64,000 bases of DNA from Azorinus chamasolen (GCA_963576725.1 OY755237.1:56829805-56893804), one strand, 5' to 3'; counted from the first letter of the stretch, positions 11,231-22,781 are shown. Translations and numbers: made by a program. The notes: generated by a model from the sequence alone, not told the origin.

Positions 11231-12758
11231 ATCTTACCTCCTACAAAATTCTTGTCATCCCATTGGTCAATAGAGGTCACGAGAAACCCCCATAGATTCC
11301 GTATGGGGGTACTAAAATCATTAAAAATCCTTATGATGGCTTTACAAGAGTTAATTCCCTTGCTTAACAGTTGGAATGCTTTTCTCTCATTTATCATAAT
11401 CATTATTAGTTATGCAGTGCTTAGTGTCCCTAATATGGATTATACACTGCCAGCAAATATTTATATGGGACGAGGCGAAGTATTTACACGCATGTAAACA
11501 TCATAGGCCTACGTGTATGTCTTGCCGTAGGGAAGCAAGGGAATTACCTCCCTTTAATAGAATTAAATAAAATATTTTGTATTTGCCTCAAATCTCGTTT
11601 ATATATTTTCTTTTTTCTTTTTTATCATTGTAAAACTAATTAATGTTTATATTTCAACTCCAATTAAAGCATAAATTTTATGCATGCATATTTTAAAATT
11701 GTATTGATAAATATAAAATATTATTATATTTAACAGAAAAGCATATGGCTGTCAAATAAGGGAGAGTTCTAGATAATCTTGAGATGTCCAGTAAATACGA
11801 TACTTCCAACATTTTTTATAGTCCATTGGGATCCTCCACGTTGTGAATACTCATTAGAATCATCTAGAAAAGACAATTCTTATGAGTAGTCATAACGTTG
11901 AATTTAGTAAATCAATATACAGTATCTCTCCTATCTAAAGCTCTGACATATGATTGTGATAATATGACATTATTAGTTATAATCAAACAATACAGAGTTA
12001 TACTTCACTGCGATATTATAACTATTAAAGTGATTTGGTAAATGAATATGATATAAGAAATGTCAACATTTCGTGATTAACTGTGATATATGGAAGTACC
12101 GTACATGTATATAGGTTCTCTAGAGTCAGTGAAAGTGATTTTATTTTCTTTAAAAATATGACAAAATTATACAGATTTTCCATTGATAGTGGACAGATGG
12201 TTTACCCCATGTTGAAACGTCTATTATTTGTTCTGTTGTTCATTATTAAAGTTAAGTTTAAACAAACTTCAAACTGTTGTGTTATTGATTATATAATAAT
12301 TATTTATGCTTATCCTTACAGTTTTAAAATATGCATAAATATAATTTATGCTTTAATTGGAGTAAAATATAAACATTAATTAGTTTTACAATGTTAAGAA
12401 TTAAAAATAAAATATATAAACGAGATTTGAGGTAAATAAAGAATATTTACTTTAATTATGTTAAAGGGAGGTAATTTATACCGGTCCTATTGTAATATCA
12501 AGTTTGCAATAGTTCATTCCCCTGTTTCCACACGTAACGCCATACATGTAGGCCTATGATGCAAACATGCGTGTAAATACTTGAAATTAAAGGTAGTCGG
12601 TAAGATAAATTCGTTATGCAGTGCTTAGTGTCCCTAATATGGACTATACACTGCCAGTAAATATTAATATGGGACTCGGCTTCGCCTCGTCCCATATTAA
12701 TATTTACTGGCAGTGTATAGTCCATATTAGGGACACTAAGCACTGCATAACTAATAAT
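11231..12758. mobile_element. Foldback element with about 300-bp inverted arms, nested in an H1 element
   Basis: The left arm from about 11398 (ATTATTAGTTATGCAGTGC) through 11700 is repeated inverted between about 12310 and 12755. The arms share GTCCCTAATATGGA, the AAGGGAGGTAATT region and AATTTATGCTTTAATTGGAG. The right arm also holds its own near-perfect hairpin (12612-12750). No long frame is present. The 165 bases at 11231-11396 have no partner on the right and may be another insertion. Confidence 0.65.
12612..12750. repeat. Near-perfect 139-bp palindrome
   Basis: Two arms of about 62 bases (from GTTATGCAGTGCTTAGTG to CCCATATTAATATTTACTGG inverted) flank a short loop at TCGGCTTCGCC. It lies at the right end of the foldback element. 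Confidence 0.85.
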
Positions 12759-12781
12759 ATGAATATTCATGGAGGAAAGAG

Positions 12782-12905
12782 TTAACAATGAAAAACTGCA
12801 GCTTATGTCTTTGCAAGCTAGTGGGGAGTGCGCGATTACCTATGCGAACAGTTTGGAACCAGATGAGACATCTCATCAAGATCCAAATTGTTTCAAATCT
12901 TATTA
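12782..12905. mobile_element. H7 hairpin element, right part missing
   Basis: GTTTGGAACCAGATGAGACA/TCTCATCAAGATCCAAATTG is a nearly complete core. The copy ends where the short Helentron-like element begins. Confidence 0.65.
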
Positions 12906-12912
12906 TTATTTT

Positions 12913-13190
12913 TATGCCCCACCCCCGATTAAAGGAAAGAGGGGGGGGGGGATTGTTCTTGCCCAGTCTGTTTGTATGGTTGTTTGTTTGAAGACAACTT
13001 TAATGTTGGCGATAATTTTGTACATAGCCGTTGCACATACATACTTCAAATTTGGCATGCATGTGTAACTTATGGAGGCAAACATTTTTAGGGGTGACTT
13101 ATTAAGGTTAAGGACATATATCAAGGTCAAATTACGGGTCAAATTCATATTGGTGATAATCGGGGGCATAGTGTTCACAAACACATCTTG
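12913..13190 (+). mobile_element. Short Helentron-like element, ATGCCCC type
   Basis: A 278-bp element begins ATGCCCCACCCCC after TTT and ends with hairpin GTGTT-CACA-AACAC, two bases, CTTG and TT. It carries a G-run at about 12942. It truncates an H7 hairpin element on its left. Confidence 0.55.
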
Positions 13191-13319
13191 TTAAGAACTG
13201 AAGCTTATGGCAATTTTTTGCAGACAATAATTACTAAGCATGCAAAGCATTATCATGTTCTAGTGCCAAGTTTTTGGAGTAAAATCTTTATCATGAATTA
13301 AGTTAGGTGACAGTTTCTG

Positions 13320-13533
13320 CCAGTGTAATTTTCCAGAATGTTAAATACTGCAAAAGTCCATCAGTATTTAACAATTTAATCCATTCAGTTGAAAAGTTAT
13401 ACTTAATGAAACGTTTTGAATGACAAACAGTCCAGACGCTGATTGTAGGGCTCCTCTATAGCTAGGAGCCTTCTGATCTGAGTCTACACTGTTTTCAAAT
13501 GATAGTACACTTTTTTCAAGCATTCAAAGACTT
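13320..13533. mobile_element. H2 hairpin element, reverse orientation
   Basis: The core is GGGCTCCTCTATAGCTAGGA/CCTTCTGATC and the right end AAGCATTCAAAGACTTAA. Confidence 0.65.
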
Positions 13534-13584
13534 AAACAACTGAATTACTTCCATTGCAGAGCAGCTGCTTACTAAATTGTTTAT

Positions 13585-13797
13585 ACAGCAAAGCCCTGTA
13601 AACTTGAATATTAATAAGGAAGAAATTACGTATTTTTAGGCAGGTGGTTATTTCATGCAAGGTGAATTTAAGCCATGCAGAAAGCTCCCAATGAAGCTTT
13701 CTGCATGACTTTTATTCTGCATTAAGCTACTATCTGTCTTTAAAGACTGGTATTGATACTTATTTGTTTGTCCACTTTAGAGGGGTTCTGCTTTAGT
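13585..13797. mobile_element. H5 hairpin element
   Basis: TACAGCAAAGCCCTGTAAAC opens it. The palindrome CATGCAGAAAGCTCCCAATG continues to AGCTTTCTGCATGAC and it closes GGGGTTCTGCTTTAGT. Confidence 0.75.
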
Positions 13798-13827
13798 TAA
13801 TAACTAAGAAGACATAATTATTATACC

Positions 13828-14200
13828 CCACGCAACAAAGTTGCACCGGCTATTTAGTTTTTGGCTCATCCATCCATCAGTTCCATAGTCTGTCAGTCAG
13901 TCCATCAGTCTGTCCGTGTATTATTAGATACATTGTTGCTCATCTAGCACTTTCATTTCTTGACCAATTTTTCTCAAATTTGCTTTAAGAATTTTCATGA
14001 ATAAAAGCTTGCATGAGTGCGTTTTTCAGAGGAATCTGTCATGTGGACCCACTTTTTATTATTTTTTAAAGAAAAAAAATCAGAGACCAAAATTTGATTA
14101 AAATAGGTTAATATGAGGCCAAAAAGATTTCCCAAATCATTAAGTTTTACACAGAAAAAAATCCCATATATTGAAATACATTTTTCCCAGAATTGTCAGA
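13828..14200 (+). mobile_element. 5' part of a Helentron-like element
   Basis: ATACCCCACGCAACAAAGTTGC forms a small hairpin (GCAAC/GTTGC) and leads into CTGTCAGTC/CTGTCCGT-rich sequence as in the other elements of this group. The matching hairpin-CTTG right end is not found, so its right limit is approximate. Confidence 0.4.
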
Positions 14201-14789
14201 AAAAGGCTTGAAGTTCATAATCCTACCTTTGTATGCTTTTGAGAACAGGGTAAACCCAAATCAGACAGCTTCTATAGGAGCTGTTTCCTCAGGGTTTGCT
14301 CTGTTTGTAGAGGAAGAACATACAATAAATGCATATTTTTTCCAATAATATTATAAAACTTGGTATTTGTTATTTTCAGTTATTATTATGACGATTGTCA
14401 ATTTGAACTTTAATTTACTTATATCTAAAAATGTTCTGGTGATACAAAATTAACCGTTTTCATCGATACTTGTTTCTTTTCTGTATTAACGGTTGTGGTC
14501 AAACAGTAATAGTAACCTATATAAACAAATTAATGATTTATGTAATTGTTAGGGATTATTAAAACATGTTGCAAGTAGAGACTATCACTTTAAAAGTTAC
14601 AGATTAGATTACTGACATTGCAATAAATGTCCTGTTTCTATAATTATCATTAAACAGGAGTTCATTTATATTCATAATGTGCAGAGGTTTTCATGAATAA
14701 TCATAAGGTAAAGAGGTACAGAACAGGGAGTGTGAATGACTTTTAGTCGGTCAATGCGGGTGTACATCATTCTATCAGTATGTAAATGA
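14201..14789. other. H1 core at 14223-14330, otherwise nothing
   Basis: CAGACAGCTTCTATAGGAGC at about 14261 is an H1 core whose ends are lost. The remaining AT-rich 450 bases show no feature. Confidence 0.5.
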
Positions 14790-15173
14790 TTGTGTCTATT
14801 CCATTCATGTGATACTAGTAGTTGGTTTCAAGTTCATTCCATTCATGTGATATATGGTTTCTATGATATGTCCATTCCATTCAATTGTAATTAATGGTTT
14901 TTGTTCAGTCCATTCCATACATGTGATACATGGTTTCAGTATGTGTTCATTCCATTCATGTGATGATGGTTCTGTTTGTGTCCATTTCAATTCATGTGAT
15001 AGATTGTTTCTGTTTGTGTCCATTGTTTATGTTTGTGTCCATTCCATTTATGTTATAGATGGTTTTGATATATGCCAGTTTCATTCTTGTTTTTGTTTCT
15101 GTCCATTCCATCCAGTGATAGATTATATGGTTTATATGTTCATGTCAATTCCATTCATGTGATAGATGGTTTT
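14790..15173. repeat. Minisatellite, left part (TTCCATTCATGTGATAGATGG units)
   Basis: About nine irregular units of 30-50 bp contain TGTCCATTCCATTCATGTGA followed by TGGTTTCTG. The array stops at the composite Helentron-like element and resumes at 16860. Confidence 0.7.
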
Positions 15174-16852
15174 TGTGTCACCTGCAGAGAGGCAGTGTGT
15201 CACTTAGGGATCACTTTTCCGTCGTCAGTCTGTCAGTCCCTCTGTGCTAACAATTCCTGTTTATGTGACTAAATAATTACATGAGAACAAAAGATCTTTT
15301 GTTCTCATCGGTTTTATGTGGCTTATTTTCAGTTTGTGTGGCTATTTTGAACAAAAGAATAGCCACATACACTCTTATCCGTTAGAATGTCTGTCTGTCT
15401 GTCCGTCCATCACACTGAAGTTCTTTTTTTGGCTGTCATTTCAAAACTAATCATTATAGAGCTTTCATATTTCACATGTGCCTTCCTCTCATTGAGGACC
15501 ATTGATGTAATTACGGTTCATCACTCTGCATGCAATACTTTTTGAGTTATTCCCCTTTGTTCTGATTTTTGTCACACTTTCTTTTTTGGCTGTCATTTCT
15601 AAACTAATCATTATAGAGCTTTCATATTTCACATGTGTCTTCCTCTCATTGAGGACCATTGATGTAACTAGGGTCCATCACTCTGCATGCAATACTTTTT
15701 GAGTTATTCCCCTTTGTTCTGATTTTGATCAAACTTTTATTTTTTGTCTGTTATTTCTAAACTAATCATTATAGAGCTTTCAAATTTCACATGACTTTTG
15801 TGTCTTCCTCTCATTGAGGACCATTGATATCACTCTGCATGCAATACTTTTTGAGTTATTCCCCTTTGTTCTGATTTTCACATTCCAGCATATTAACTGT
15901 TTTTGTGTCAGAGGGGGGGTATACTGGAGTCACCATGCCATCAGTCCGTCACGCTTGTCTGGATCATAACTTCCAAAGTATAAAAGCTATTGACTTCAAA
16001 CTTCATATATAGATAGATCACATTGACCGCTAGTGCAGTGCACAAGGTTCGTAACTCTGTCTTCATTATTTTTGGAGTTATTGCCCTTTGCTATTTTTCA
16101 GTTTTGGAGTTTTTTCTAAACCTTTTTCTAAACCTTTACAGATATTGAAGTGATATTTGGTATGTGGCTTTATTATATTGAGTTACAGATCAAGTTTGAA
16201 TTGCGTTGATTTTTCACGGAAATACAGTGATTTTACTTAGAAATTTTCCGGAAATTCAGGTTTTCTGGAGTTTTTTTCCTACACCTTTACAGATATTGTA
16301 GTGATAATTGGTATGTGGCTTTATTATATTGAGTTACAGATCAAGTTTGAATTTCGTTACGCTTCATCGATTTTTCACGGAAATACAGTGATTTTACTTA
16401 GAAATTTTCTGGAAATTCAGGTTTTCCGGAGTTTTTTTCTACACCTTTACAGGTATTGAAGTGATATTTGGTATGTGGCTTTATTATAATGAGTTACAGA
16501 TCGAGTTTGAATTTCGTTACGCTTCATCGATTTTTCACGGAAATACAGTGATTTTACTTAGAAATTTTCCGGAAATTCAGGTTTTCCGGAGTTTTTTTCT
16601 AAACCCTTGCAGATATTGATGTGATATTTGGTATGTAGCTTTATAATAATGAGTTACAGATCAAGTTTGAATTTTGTTACACTACATCGCTTTTTAACGG
16701 AATTACAGCATTTTGACCTTTTTAGGAAATTTCAGGTTTTCCGGAGTTTTTTTTCTAAACTGTAGCAGATATTGTAGTGATTTATTTCTATAACCCCCAT
16801 CTCTGTGTCAAGTGCTAGTGGGGGTATTCATCACCTTTAGTGGTAGTTCTAG
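15174..16852 (+). mobile_element. Composite Helentron-like element with two internal satellites
   Basis: The left part starts with hairpin GTGTCACCTGC/GCAGTGTGTCAC and holds about three copies of a 120-140-bp unit (CTAATCATTATAGAGCTTTC). At about 15910 it switches to a second type with GGGGTATACTGGAGTCACC and four 160-bp units (TTCACGGAAATACAGTGATT). The right end is a hairpin around CACCTTTAGTGGT then CTAG and TT. Small palindromes lie at 15280-15307 and 15336-15366. Confidence 0.6.
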
Positions 16853-16857
16853 TTTCA

Positions 16858-16990
16858 TTTCATATCAGAAATGGTTTCTGTATGTATCCATTCCATTCAT
16901 ATATATTCTGTTTCTGTATTTGTCCATTGACCTTTTATGTGATAGATAGTTTCTGTATGTGTCCATTCCATTCATATGTAGATTATTCCA
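16858..16990. repeat. Minisatellite, right part
   Basis: Three further units with TGTCCATTCCATTCATAT and GGTTTCTGTATGT resume the array interrupted at 15173. Confidence 0.65.
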
Positions 16991-17094
16991 AAAGCAAATG
17001 GAGAAGACTCTGATAAAATGGCTCCTATGGATTAAAGGGTTAAGCTTTCTTCTTAAAATATGAGTACCCGGTAGATAGTATAAAGTGTACAAGT

Positions 17095-17200
17095 ATAATG
17101 TTGACTGAAAACAATGCAGAAAGCTTCCCTAGGAGTTTTCTGCATTGCTTTCATTCTGCATTAAGCAACCACCTTTGTACAAGGTGTAGGAAGCTCCAGG
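17095..17200. mobile_element. H5 hairpin core
   Basis: AATGCAGAAAGCTTCCCTAG/AGTTTTCTGCATTG and CATTCTGCATTAAGC are H5 hallmarks. The termini are not recognisable. Confidence 0.6.
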
Positions 17201-17215
17201 AACATTTGTTAGAGA

Positions 17216-17425
17216 TACAGTAAAACCTGTCATAAACATTACCATGAAAATTAGGTCTAATTTTGGGTCTGTAAGGCAGGTGCTAGCTTAATACAGGCCA
17301 ACCATAAGGAAGAAAACTCCTATAGGAGCTTTCTGCATTACTTTTGTCCTGAGCAACCAAATGTTTTTTAAGATTTCTCACGGTGTCCAATTAATATAAG
17401 GTTGCTTAAGACAGGTTCTACTGTA
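17216..17425. mobile_element. H5 hairpin element, TA ends intact
   Basis: TACAGTAAAACCTGTCATAA at the left is mirrored by ACAGGTTCTACTGTA at the right. The core has AAACTCCTATAGGAGCTTTC. Confidence 0.8.
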
Positions 17426-17744
17426 ATATGATATATATAGTGAGGCTTTCAAATTATCTTCTTAGATACGTCTATAGAAATATTCCTTGGTTGAGTTTCT
17501 ATAATTTTTAACCTTTTACTTCATTAATATTTGTGTAGGACATCTTGAATATTAATTACATGAATGCGGCTGCCTATGACATATGAACACAGATTATTTG
17601 GCCATATCAGAAACTGTTGAATATGTCTACATGTATATTATTCAGAAGCAAACAGAGTAGACCCTATCAGACCCTGCAGGAGCCATCTGATCTGGGCTCA
17701 TGTGTCATAGAAAGGTGTTCATATTTTAAGTAACTTGCATATGA

Positions 17745-18222
17745 TTAACCCGTTAATCCATAAATATGCCTTTTTATGCCTTTGCAAACAGTCTCGCAGA
17801 CCCAGACCAGATGGCTCCTATAGATTAGGTTTGCTCTGTTTGCTTATGAAATAATATATATATGATTTTTTTGTGTCACCTGCCGAGAGGCAGTGTGTCA
17901 CTTAGGGATCACAGTCTAGGGTCTGTCTGTCCGTCACACTTTCTTTTTTTGGTTGTCATTTCTAAACTAATCATTATAGAGCTTTCAAATTTCACATGTG
18001 TTTTCCTCTCATTGAGGACCATTGATATAACTAAGGTCCATCACTCTGCATTCAATACTTTTTGAGTTATTTCCCATTGTTCTGATTTTCCCACTCCAAC
18101 ATATTAACAGTTTTTGTGTCAGATGCGAGCAGGTGACACATGTGTTCCTTCGAACACGCTTGTTAATATTCTTTATGTCATATATATTTCTTATAATGAA
18201 TATTCATGAAATAAAGGGTTAA
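17745..18222. mobile_element. H1 hairpin element split by a Helentron-like element
   Basis: The left part TTAACCCGTTAATCCATAAA to about 17872 and the right part TTAATATTC...TGAATATTCATGAAATAAA, GGGTTAA (18163-18222) belong to one copy. Confidence 0.8.
17873..18162 (+). mobile_element. Helentron-like element inserted in an H1 hairpin element
   Basis: A 290-bp element begins with hairpin GTGTCACCTGC/GGCAGTGTGTCAC, has one copy of the ATTATAGAGCTTTC unit, and ends GTGTTC-CTTC-GAACAC, G, CTTG, TT. Both flanks belong to the same H1 element, so its ends are well defined. Confidence 0.75.
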
Positions 18223-18515
18223 ACACTGATGGGCTATTAATTAAATTTCAGTGCTTAAAGGGTTAAGTATGCTATTTTTTAGCATACATGCTTTGCACCT
18301 TAGTAGCAGATGAGGTGTATTAAAACTTCCATGTAAAACAACAGGCCTACTAGACTTGTCCTGGCTGTTTGTGGTCCAGGTGGATTAGAGAACCACAGAA
18401 CAAAGAGTGCATTGGAATAAATCACCGGTACATACTTAACTGTCTCCTGGTTAGGACATATTTGGTGGCATTAGCGCTCATCCTTCCCATACTGCATTGC
18501 TGATCTACTTACTCT
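18223..18515. other. No clear feature
   Basis: Intron sequence without repeats I can name. Confidence 0.35.
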
Positions 18516-18712
18516 GTAACCCTTTGAATGCTGAGTATTTAAAGTGGAATGATCCGTTAGTGTTTAATAGGAGAGTCCATTCAGTTTGAGAAATTTTAAA
18601 TTTGTTAAAGGATTTTTAATGACAAACAGTGCAGGACCTGATGAAAAGGCTCCTCTATAGGAGTCCTCTGATCTGTGTATACACTGTTTGAAAATGATAT
18701 GTAAGTCGTTAA
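18516..18712. mobile_element. H2 hairpin element
   Basis: GTAACCCTTTGAATGCTGAG opens it. The core is AAGGCTCCTCTATAGGAGTC and it ends at a GTCGTTAA. Confidence 0.75.
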
Positions 18713-18861
18713 CATGCTATCACACAACATTATTCATTAATATGCTGTGAAAATTGATGTCCATGTTATTAGCAGGATTTTGCATCAGAAATTAGAATTT
18801 TAAAATTCGAAAGTGATGACATGCTTTTTACAATCAGAACTCTTAGAGTGTAGTATAGGTA

Positions 18862-18950
18862 ATTTTGTAACAACCTTCAAATAGTTTCGATCCCGATGAC
18901 GTAAAGCAGCTTAGTGTATCATCAGGATCCAATCTGTTTGACACCCGGTC
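18862..18950. mobile_element. H7 hairpin core
   Basis: AGTTTCGATCCCGATGACG/ATCATCAGGATCCAATCTG. Outer parts are not recognised. Confidence 0.5.
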
Positions 18951-19088
18951 AATATTTTCTCAAAAACTTGATCGAATTGGAAATAATCATTTTTCGCACC
19001 AGCTCCAAAATTGAGGAGACATTATTATTTTGACAGCGGGTTAGAGGCTAACATTGTTTAGCATGTTAAAAGTTGATATTAATGTACT

Positions 19089-19320
19089 TTAACCCTTTCC
19101 CTAATATAAATGCCTTTTCATACATTTGCAAACAGAGTAGATCCAGATTAGACGGCTCCTATAGGTCTGCTCTGTTTGCTTTTCACATGATAAAGGTCTG
19201 ATTCTACAGTTTGACAAAGCAAAAAATTCCTTTGAAAAGTTTACATTATAAAAATTCTGAAAAATAAATATTCACGATATCATTATTTCTTACATGAATT
19301 TTGAACAGGGAAAGGGTGAA
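19089..19320. mobile_element. H1 hairpin element with a shortened right core arm
   Basis: TTAACCCTTTCCCTAATATA at the left and GAACAGGGAAAGGGTGAA at the right. The core goes from CGGCTCCTATAGG directly to TCTGCTCTGTTTGC. Confidence 0.82.
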
Positions 19321-19644
19321 CACAATAGCGGGTTAGTAATTTATATAAGAGGACATCTCCTAATGGACAACATTGCTACCACATGCATTTGTCACCCAAT
19401 GGATTCTGAGATAAATGAGTGATAGGGCTAAGTGTGTTCATTGTGAAATGTTTCTCACCTTCTTGGATGTTATGGGAATGTAATTTACTTGTGGTGTGAA
19501 ATGAGAAATACCAAAGACCGGTGGAAAACTTTCAATATAATCTGAAGTGTTGTAATCGTTGGTAATCATACTGGATTTATGGGTGATGAAGAAAAAGTGG
19601 CTGCCCACTTCCTGGGCATTGATTCTGAATAAACATTTTACTTT
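19321..19644. other. No clear feature
   Basis: Intron sequence without frame or repeat. Confidence 0.35.
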
Positions 19645-19903
19645 TTAACCCTTTCCCTCATATAAACGTGTTTTCACTCATCAGCAAACAGAGTAGACCC
19701 AGATCAGACGGCTCCTATAGGAGCCGTCTGATCAGGGTCTGCTCTGTTTGTTAATGGAATTTGATAGATCTGTTTCTTTACTTTCTAAAATGGCTACAAT
19801 GTTCCACCAACCATAATTTCATTATACCTTTTTTTGTGCATGAATATTGATAATTCAATAGGTATTGAAATTTGAAACAAACATAGAACAGGGAAAGGGT
19901 TAA
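19645..19903. mobile_element. H1 hairpin element, complete (reference copy)
   Basis: TTAACCCTTTCCCTCATATA and ACAGGGAAAGGGTTAA flank a perfect core whose apex is GACGGCTCCTATAGGAGCCG. The two TTAA copies are the expected target duplication of a piggyBac-type element. Confidence 0.9.
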
Positions 19904-20121
19904 TACCTTTGCAATCAGAATAGAGCCAGATCAGACACCTCCTGTGGGAGCCATCTGATTAGGAAGTACTCTGTTAACTTTGTAGAATTATATAGATCAG
20001 ATTCTATGTTTCTGCCATGGCCAATAGTTCCTTGTTTTCATATGCCATCCAAAAAAATTAAGCTAATTAATATTCATACACAAATTAATTCTTACGTGAA
20101 TATTCAGGGAGGAAGAGTTTC
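19904..20121. mobile_element. H1 hairpin element adjoining the previous copy
   Basis: The left terminus is missing. The core has CACCTCCTGTGGGAGCCATC and the right end is TGAATATTCAGGGAGGAAGA. Confidence 0.6.
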
Positions 20122-20529
20122 AAGGATGCTGTTATTTCGTAGATTATACGTTAAAAGTTAGCAGTCTTTGACAGTTCTCAGTATTTTCTGACGGCTATGT
20201 TTGCATATATGTGTGTTGCAAGAAAGTGTGTGGTGAAATGTGGATAATTTGATTTGTTACACTTTTGCTGAAGTGCATCAGTTTCCAAATAATGTGGTTT
20301 TCTGCAATGAACAAGTTTAAAGTCTGAAACAGCAAATGAAATTGTTGATATTTAGAGACTGTTAGAGTTGATATTGTGTGAGGTGGTATTTGCAATATTT
20401 GTTTTATTGGTTATGATACTGATGTATAAAGTAAAACCTCTCTATAATGACCAACCAAACTTCACACGTTGTTGGTGTTAAGCTTTTTACAGACCCCTAC
20501 ATCCCCCTGTTTATTCATTCAGTGGTTGT

Positions 20530-20954
20530 TATGCCCCTACAAAGTGGCGGCATATAGGGTTGCCCTTGTCTGACCGTACATCTGTGTGGCCCTTTATTTG
20601 CAAAAATGACTTTAAAAATATCTTGTCCGGACTCTTTCTTAGAAAGTATTTGTCCAGTCCTCAGCAAACTTTACACACATTGTTTGTGACCATTATATCT
20701 TGATCAAGTTCAATAGCTATGTAAAATGTAAATTTTTTCATAAATATTCATGGATGAAAAGGGCTAACATGGGCCTAGAAGTTGTTACAGTCAAAATGTC
20801 TTATGTGTCATACTCCTACACTGTTAGGAGCCCTTGCCTGAAACATTCACTGATGTTTCTCCTTTATGTGCATCTTGAATGATGATTATGGCCCTTTCTT
20901 TCTGTGAAAAAAATCTGAAGTGGGGGCATCAGTGTCCTATGGACACATTTCTAG
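20530..20954 (+). mobile_element. Helentron-like element, ATGCCCC type
   Basis: It starts ATGCCCCTACAAAGTGGCGG and ends with hairpin GTGTCC-TAT-GGACAC, ATTT, CTAG and TT. An inner stretch near 20740 (AATATTCATGGATGAAAAGG) resembles an H1 right end. It interrupts or abuts an H5-like remnant on its left (20430-20500). Confidence 0.6.
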
Positions 20955-21769
20955 TTATAGAAAGATTTTACTGCATATGAATTCAGAAGTGGTTGTAGCT
21001 TGTTTGTTCCAAAGACAAAAGTTTTTTTTCAACCATGGTATTGTTGTAGTCGTCATCATGGAAAATAATGAATACACTTTTGGTCTATGATTCCATATTT
21101 TGATATGTCAAAGGCCCGAAATGAACTTTTTTTAACCAGTTCACAAAAAATTACATGACTTAAATTTCAACTCACAAAATTATTAAGTCACTCGCAAACT
21201 TTAGTTAGCCTCACAAATGAGAAATGAACAAAAGACTGAGATGAATGATAATTTTTCACGAGAACAATGTACTGACAATGTTTGGTCAGGAATAAACTGG
21301 AGATTCTTTGCAGAAGATTTCGCTCACATGTCTGTCTGCATCAGCGATGATTTAAGCTTCGGATATGATTTTCATTTTAATTTTGATTTCCTCACACCTT
21401 TTCCATTGACTTTAATGAATAGAGATGGTTTGCTCTTTGGCTTCCATTGTTGTTGGAATTTTCGTCGACCTGCTTAAAATTAAAAAAAAATGCGTGATTT
21501 TGAGTTTGCCGACATCTTTTCCGCTGTATGAGATGTTGTTATGGGTTACTAGGGAGAGTATAAACCAGGCTTGCTCACCATCACAAGAACATCAATCTAA
21601 GGGACATAACTTATTTTGTACTAGGACAATTACATCTCTTTTGTCATGGATTATAATTCTATAGGTTAGTGACTTGTATAACTGCCTTTTATGATGCAGT
21701 AGAGTGCTCAATTCGGGATCAAGATAAAGAAAGATACTTCAAGAAATTTTACCTCAAAAATCACAATTA
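20955..21769. other. No supported gene
   Basis: Two overlapping frames of 86 and 79 codons (21217 and 21425) show no splice sites or family signature. TCACAAA/TTTGTGA-like motifs at 21130-21210 hint at an old unclassified repeat. Confidence 0.35.
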
Positions 21770-21916
21770 TTTTATTAATTAAGTTTCGCTATGGCAGAAA
21801 CTGTATCTATAGCATGTTATAAGCAAACAGAGCAGACTCTGATCAGATGGCTCCTACAAGCTGTCTGATCAGGGTATACTTTGTTTGCAAAGGTGTAGAG
21901 AGTAAAGGGTTACAGT
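21770..21916. mobile_element. H1 hairpin element, half
   Basis: AAGCAAACAGAGCAGACTCT and a core CAGATGGCTCCTACAAGCTG. The right end AGAGAGTAAAGGGTTA is intact. Confidence 0.65.
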
Positions 21917-22002
21917 AACCATGGTTGTTACTATTGTAAATAATGGTTAGTTACTAAAACATTCAAACAAGGTTTGTTGGGAATGAGAAAAGAAATATAC
22001 CT

Positions 22003-22212
22003 TAATTATCCAAAATATATGGACAGACAAACTTAGGCAAATAGTATAGACCTAAATCAAACTGCTCCTGAAGGGGCGTTAACAAATTGATCAGAGTCTA
22101 CACTTTAAGCTGCTCTATTAGTTTAATTTAATTCTATGATAACTGCCTAATTGTCTAATTCAGCTTTACATACCACTGGAGAGAGCATATCCGAATATTG
22201 AGGGTAGATGGG
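22003..22212. mobile_element. H6 hairpin element
   Basis: AATTATCCAAAATATATGGA at the left; the core is CAAACTGCTCCTGAAGGGGC. The right end GAATATTGAGGGTAGA is weakened. Confidence 0.6.
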
Positions 22213-22510
22213 ATATGTAATCATATAATCTCAGGACACTTGTACTTTTTTGTTATTGTATATCAGATATCAATTTATTTTCGTATGCTGTTTTAGATCA
22301 CTATCTTATTTACATGTTCTATTCATGCTTTGACCGTCAGATGCCTCTGTCTCTGTAAAGGAGTTTAATAAAGAGCTTAGATACTCCTCATGGATTTTGG
22401 GCGGATTAAATGTTATTACTGACACAAGTACTGTACAAGAATTGATAGCAGGACACACAAAGAATGTGGAAAAAATGTCTGAAAGGATGAACAAATGACA
22501 ACAAAGAGAA

Positions 22511-22768
22511 TTAACCCTTTACTCCATTAATATGCCTTTCTAAGCCTCTGCAAACAGAGTAGACCCAGACCAGATGGCTCCTGCAGGAGCCGTCTGATCA
22601 GGGTCTGCTCTGTTTGCTTATGGTATAATATAGAGAGGATGGTACAGTTTCTATCATGGCCAAAAATTCCAATGTCCATGTACTATTACAGAAATTAATC
22701 TAATCAATAATAATGATATTCATGATGTCATTATTTCTTTCATGAATATTCGTGGAGTAAAGGGTTAA
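22511..22768. mobile_element. H1 hairpin element, ACTCC subtype, complete
   Basis: TTAACCCTTTACTCCATTAA and TCGTGGAGTAAAGGGTTAA are perfect ends. The core apex is GGCTCCTGCAGGAGCC. Confidence 0.9.
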
Positions 22769-22781
22769 AATGTTGTACATA

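Larger units (their letters stand above)
11017..12784. mobile_element. H1 hairpin element split by the foldback element
   Basis: The left part TTAACCCTTCACTCCATAAA runs to about 11230 (CATGACGTCATTATTTC). The missing right end ATGAATATTCATGGAGGAAA and GAGTTAA reappears at 12759-12784. Confidence 0.75.

Noticed and set aside
14805..15162. Overlapping frames of 72-102 codons on both strands
   Set aside because: They coincide with the TTCCATTCATGTGATAG minisatellite.
21217..21664. Two overlapping frames of 86 and 79 codons in intron 1
   Set aside because: No homology I recognise and no good acceptor/donor pair in the phase needed by the gene; possibly part of an old repeat.
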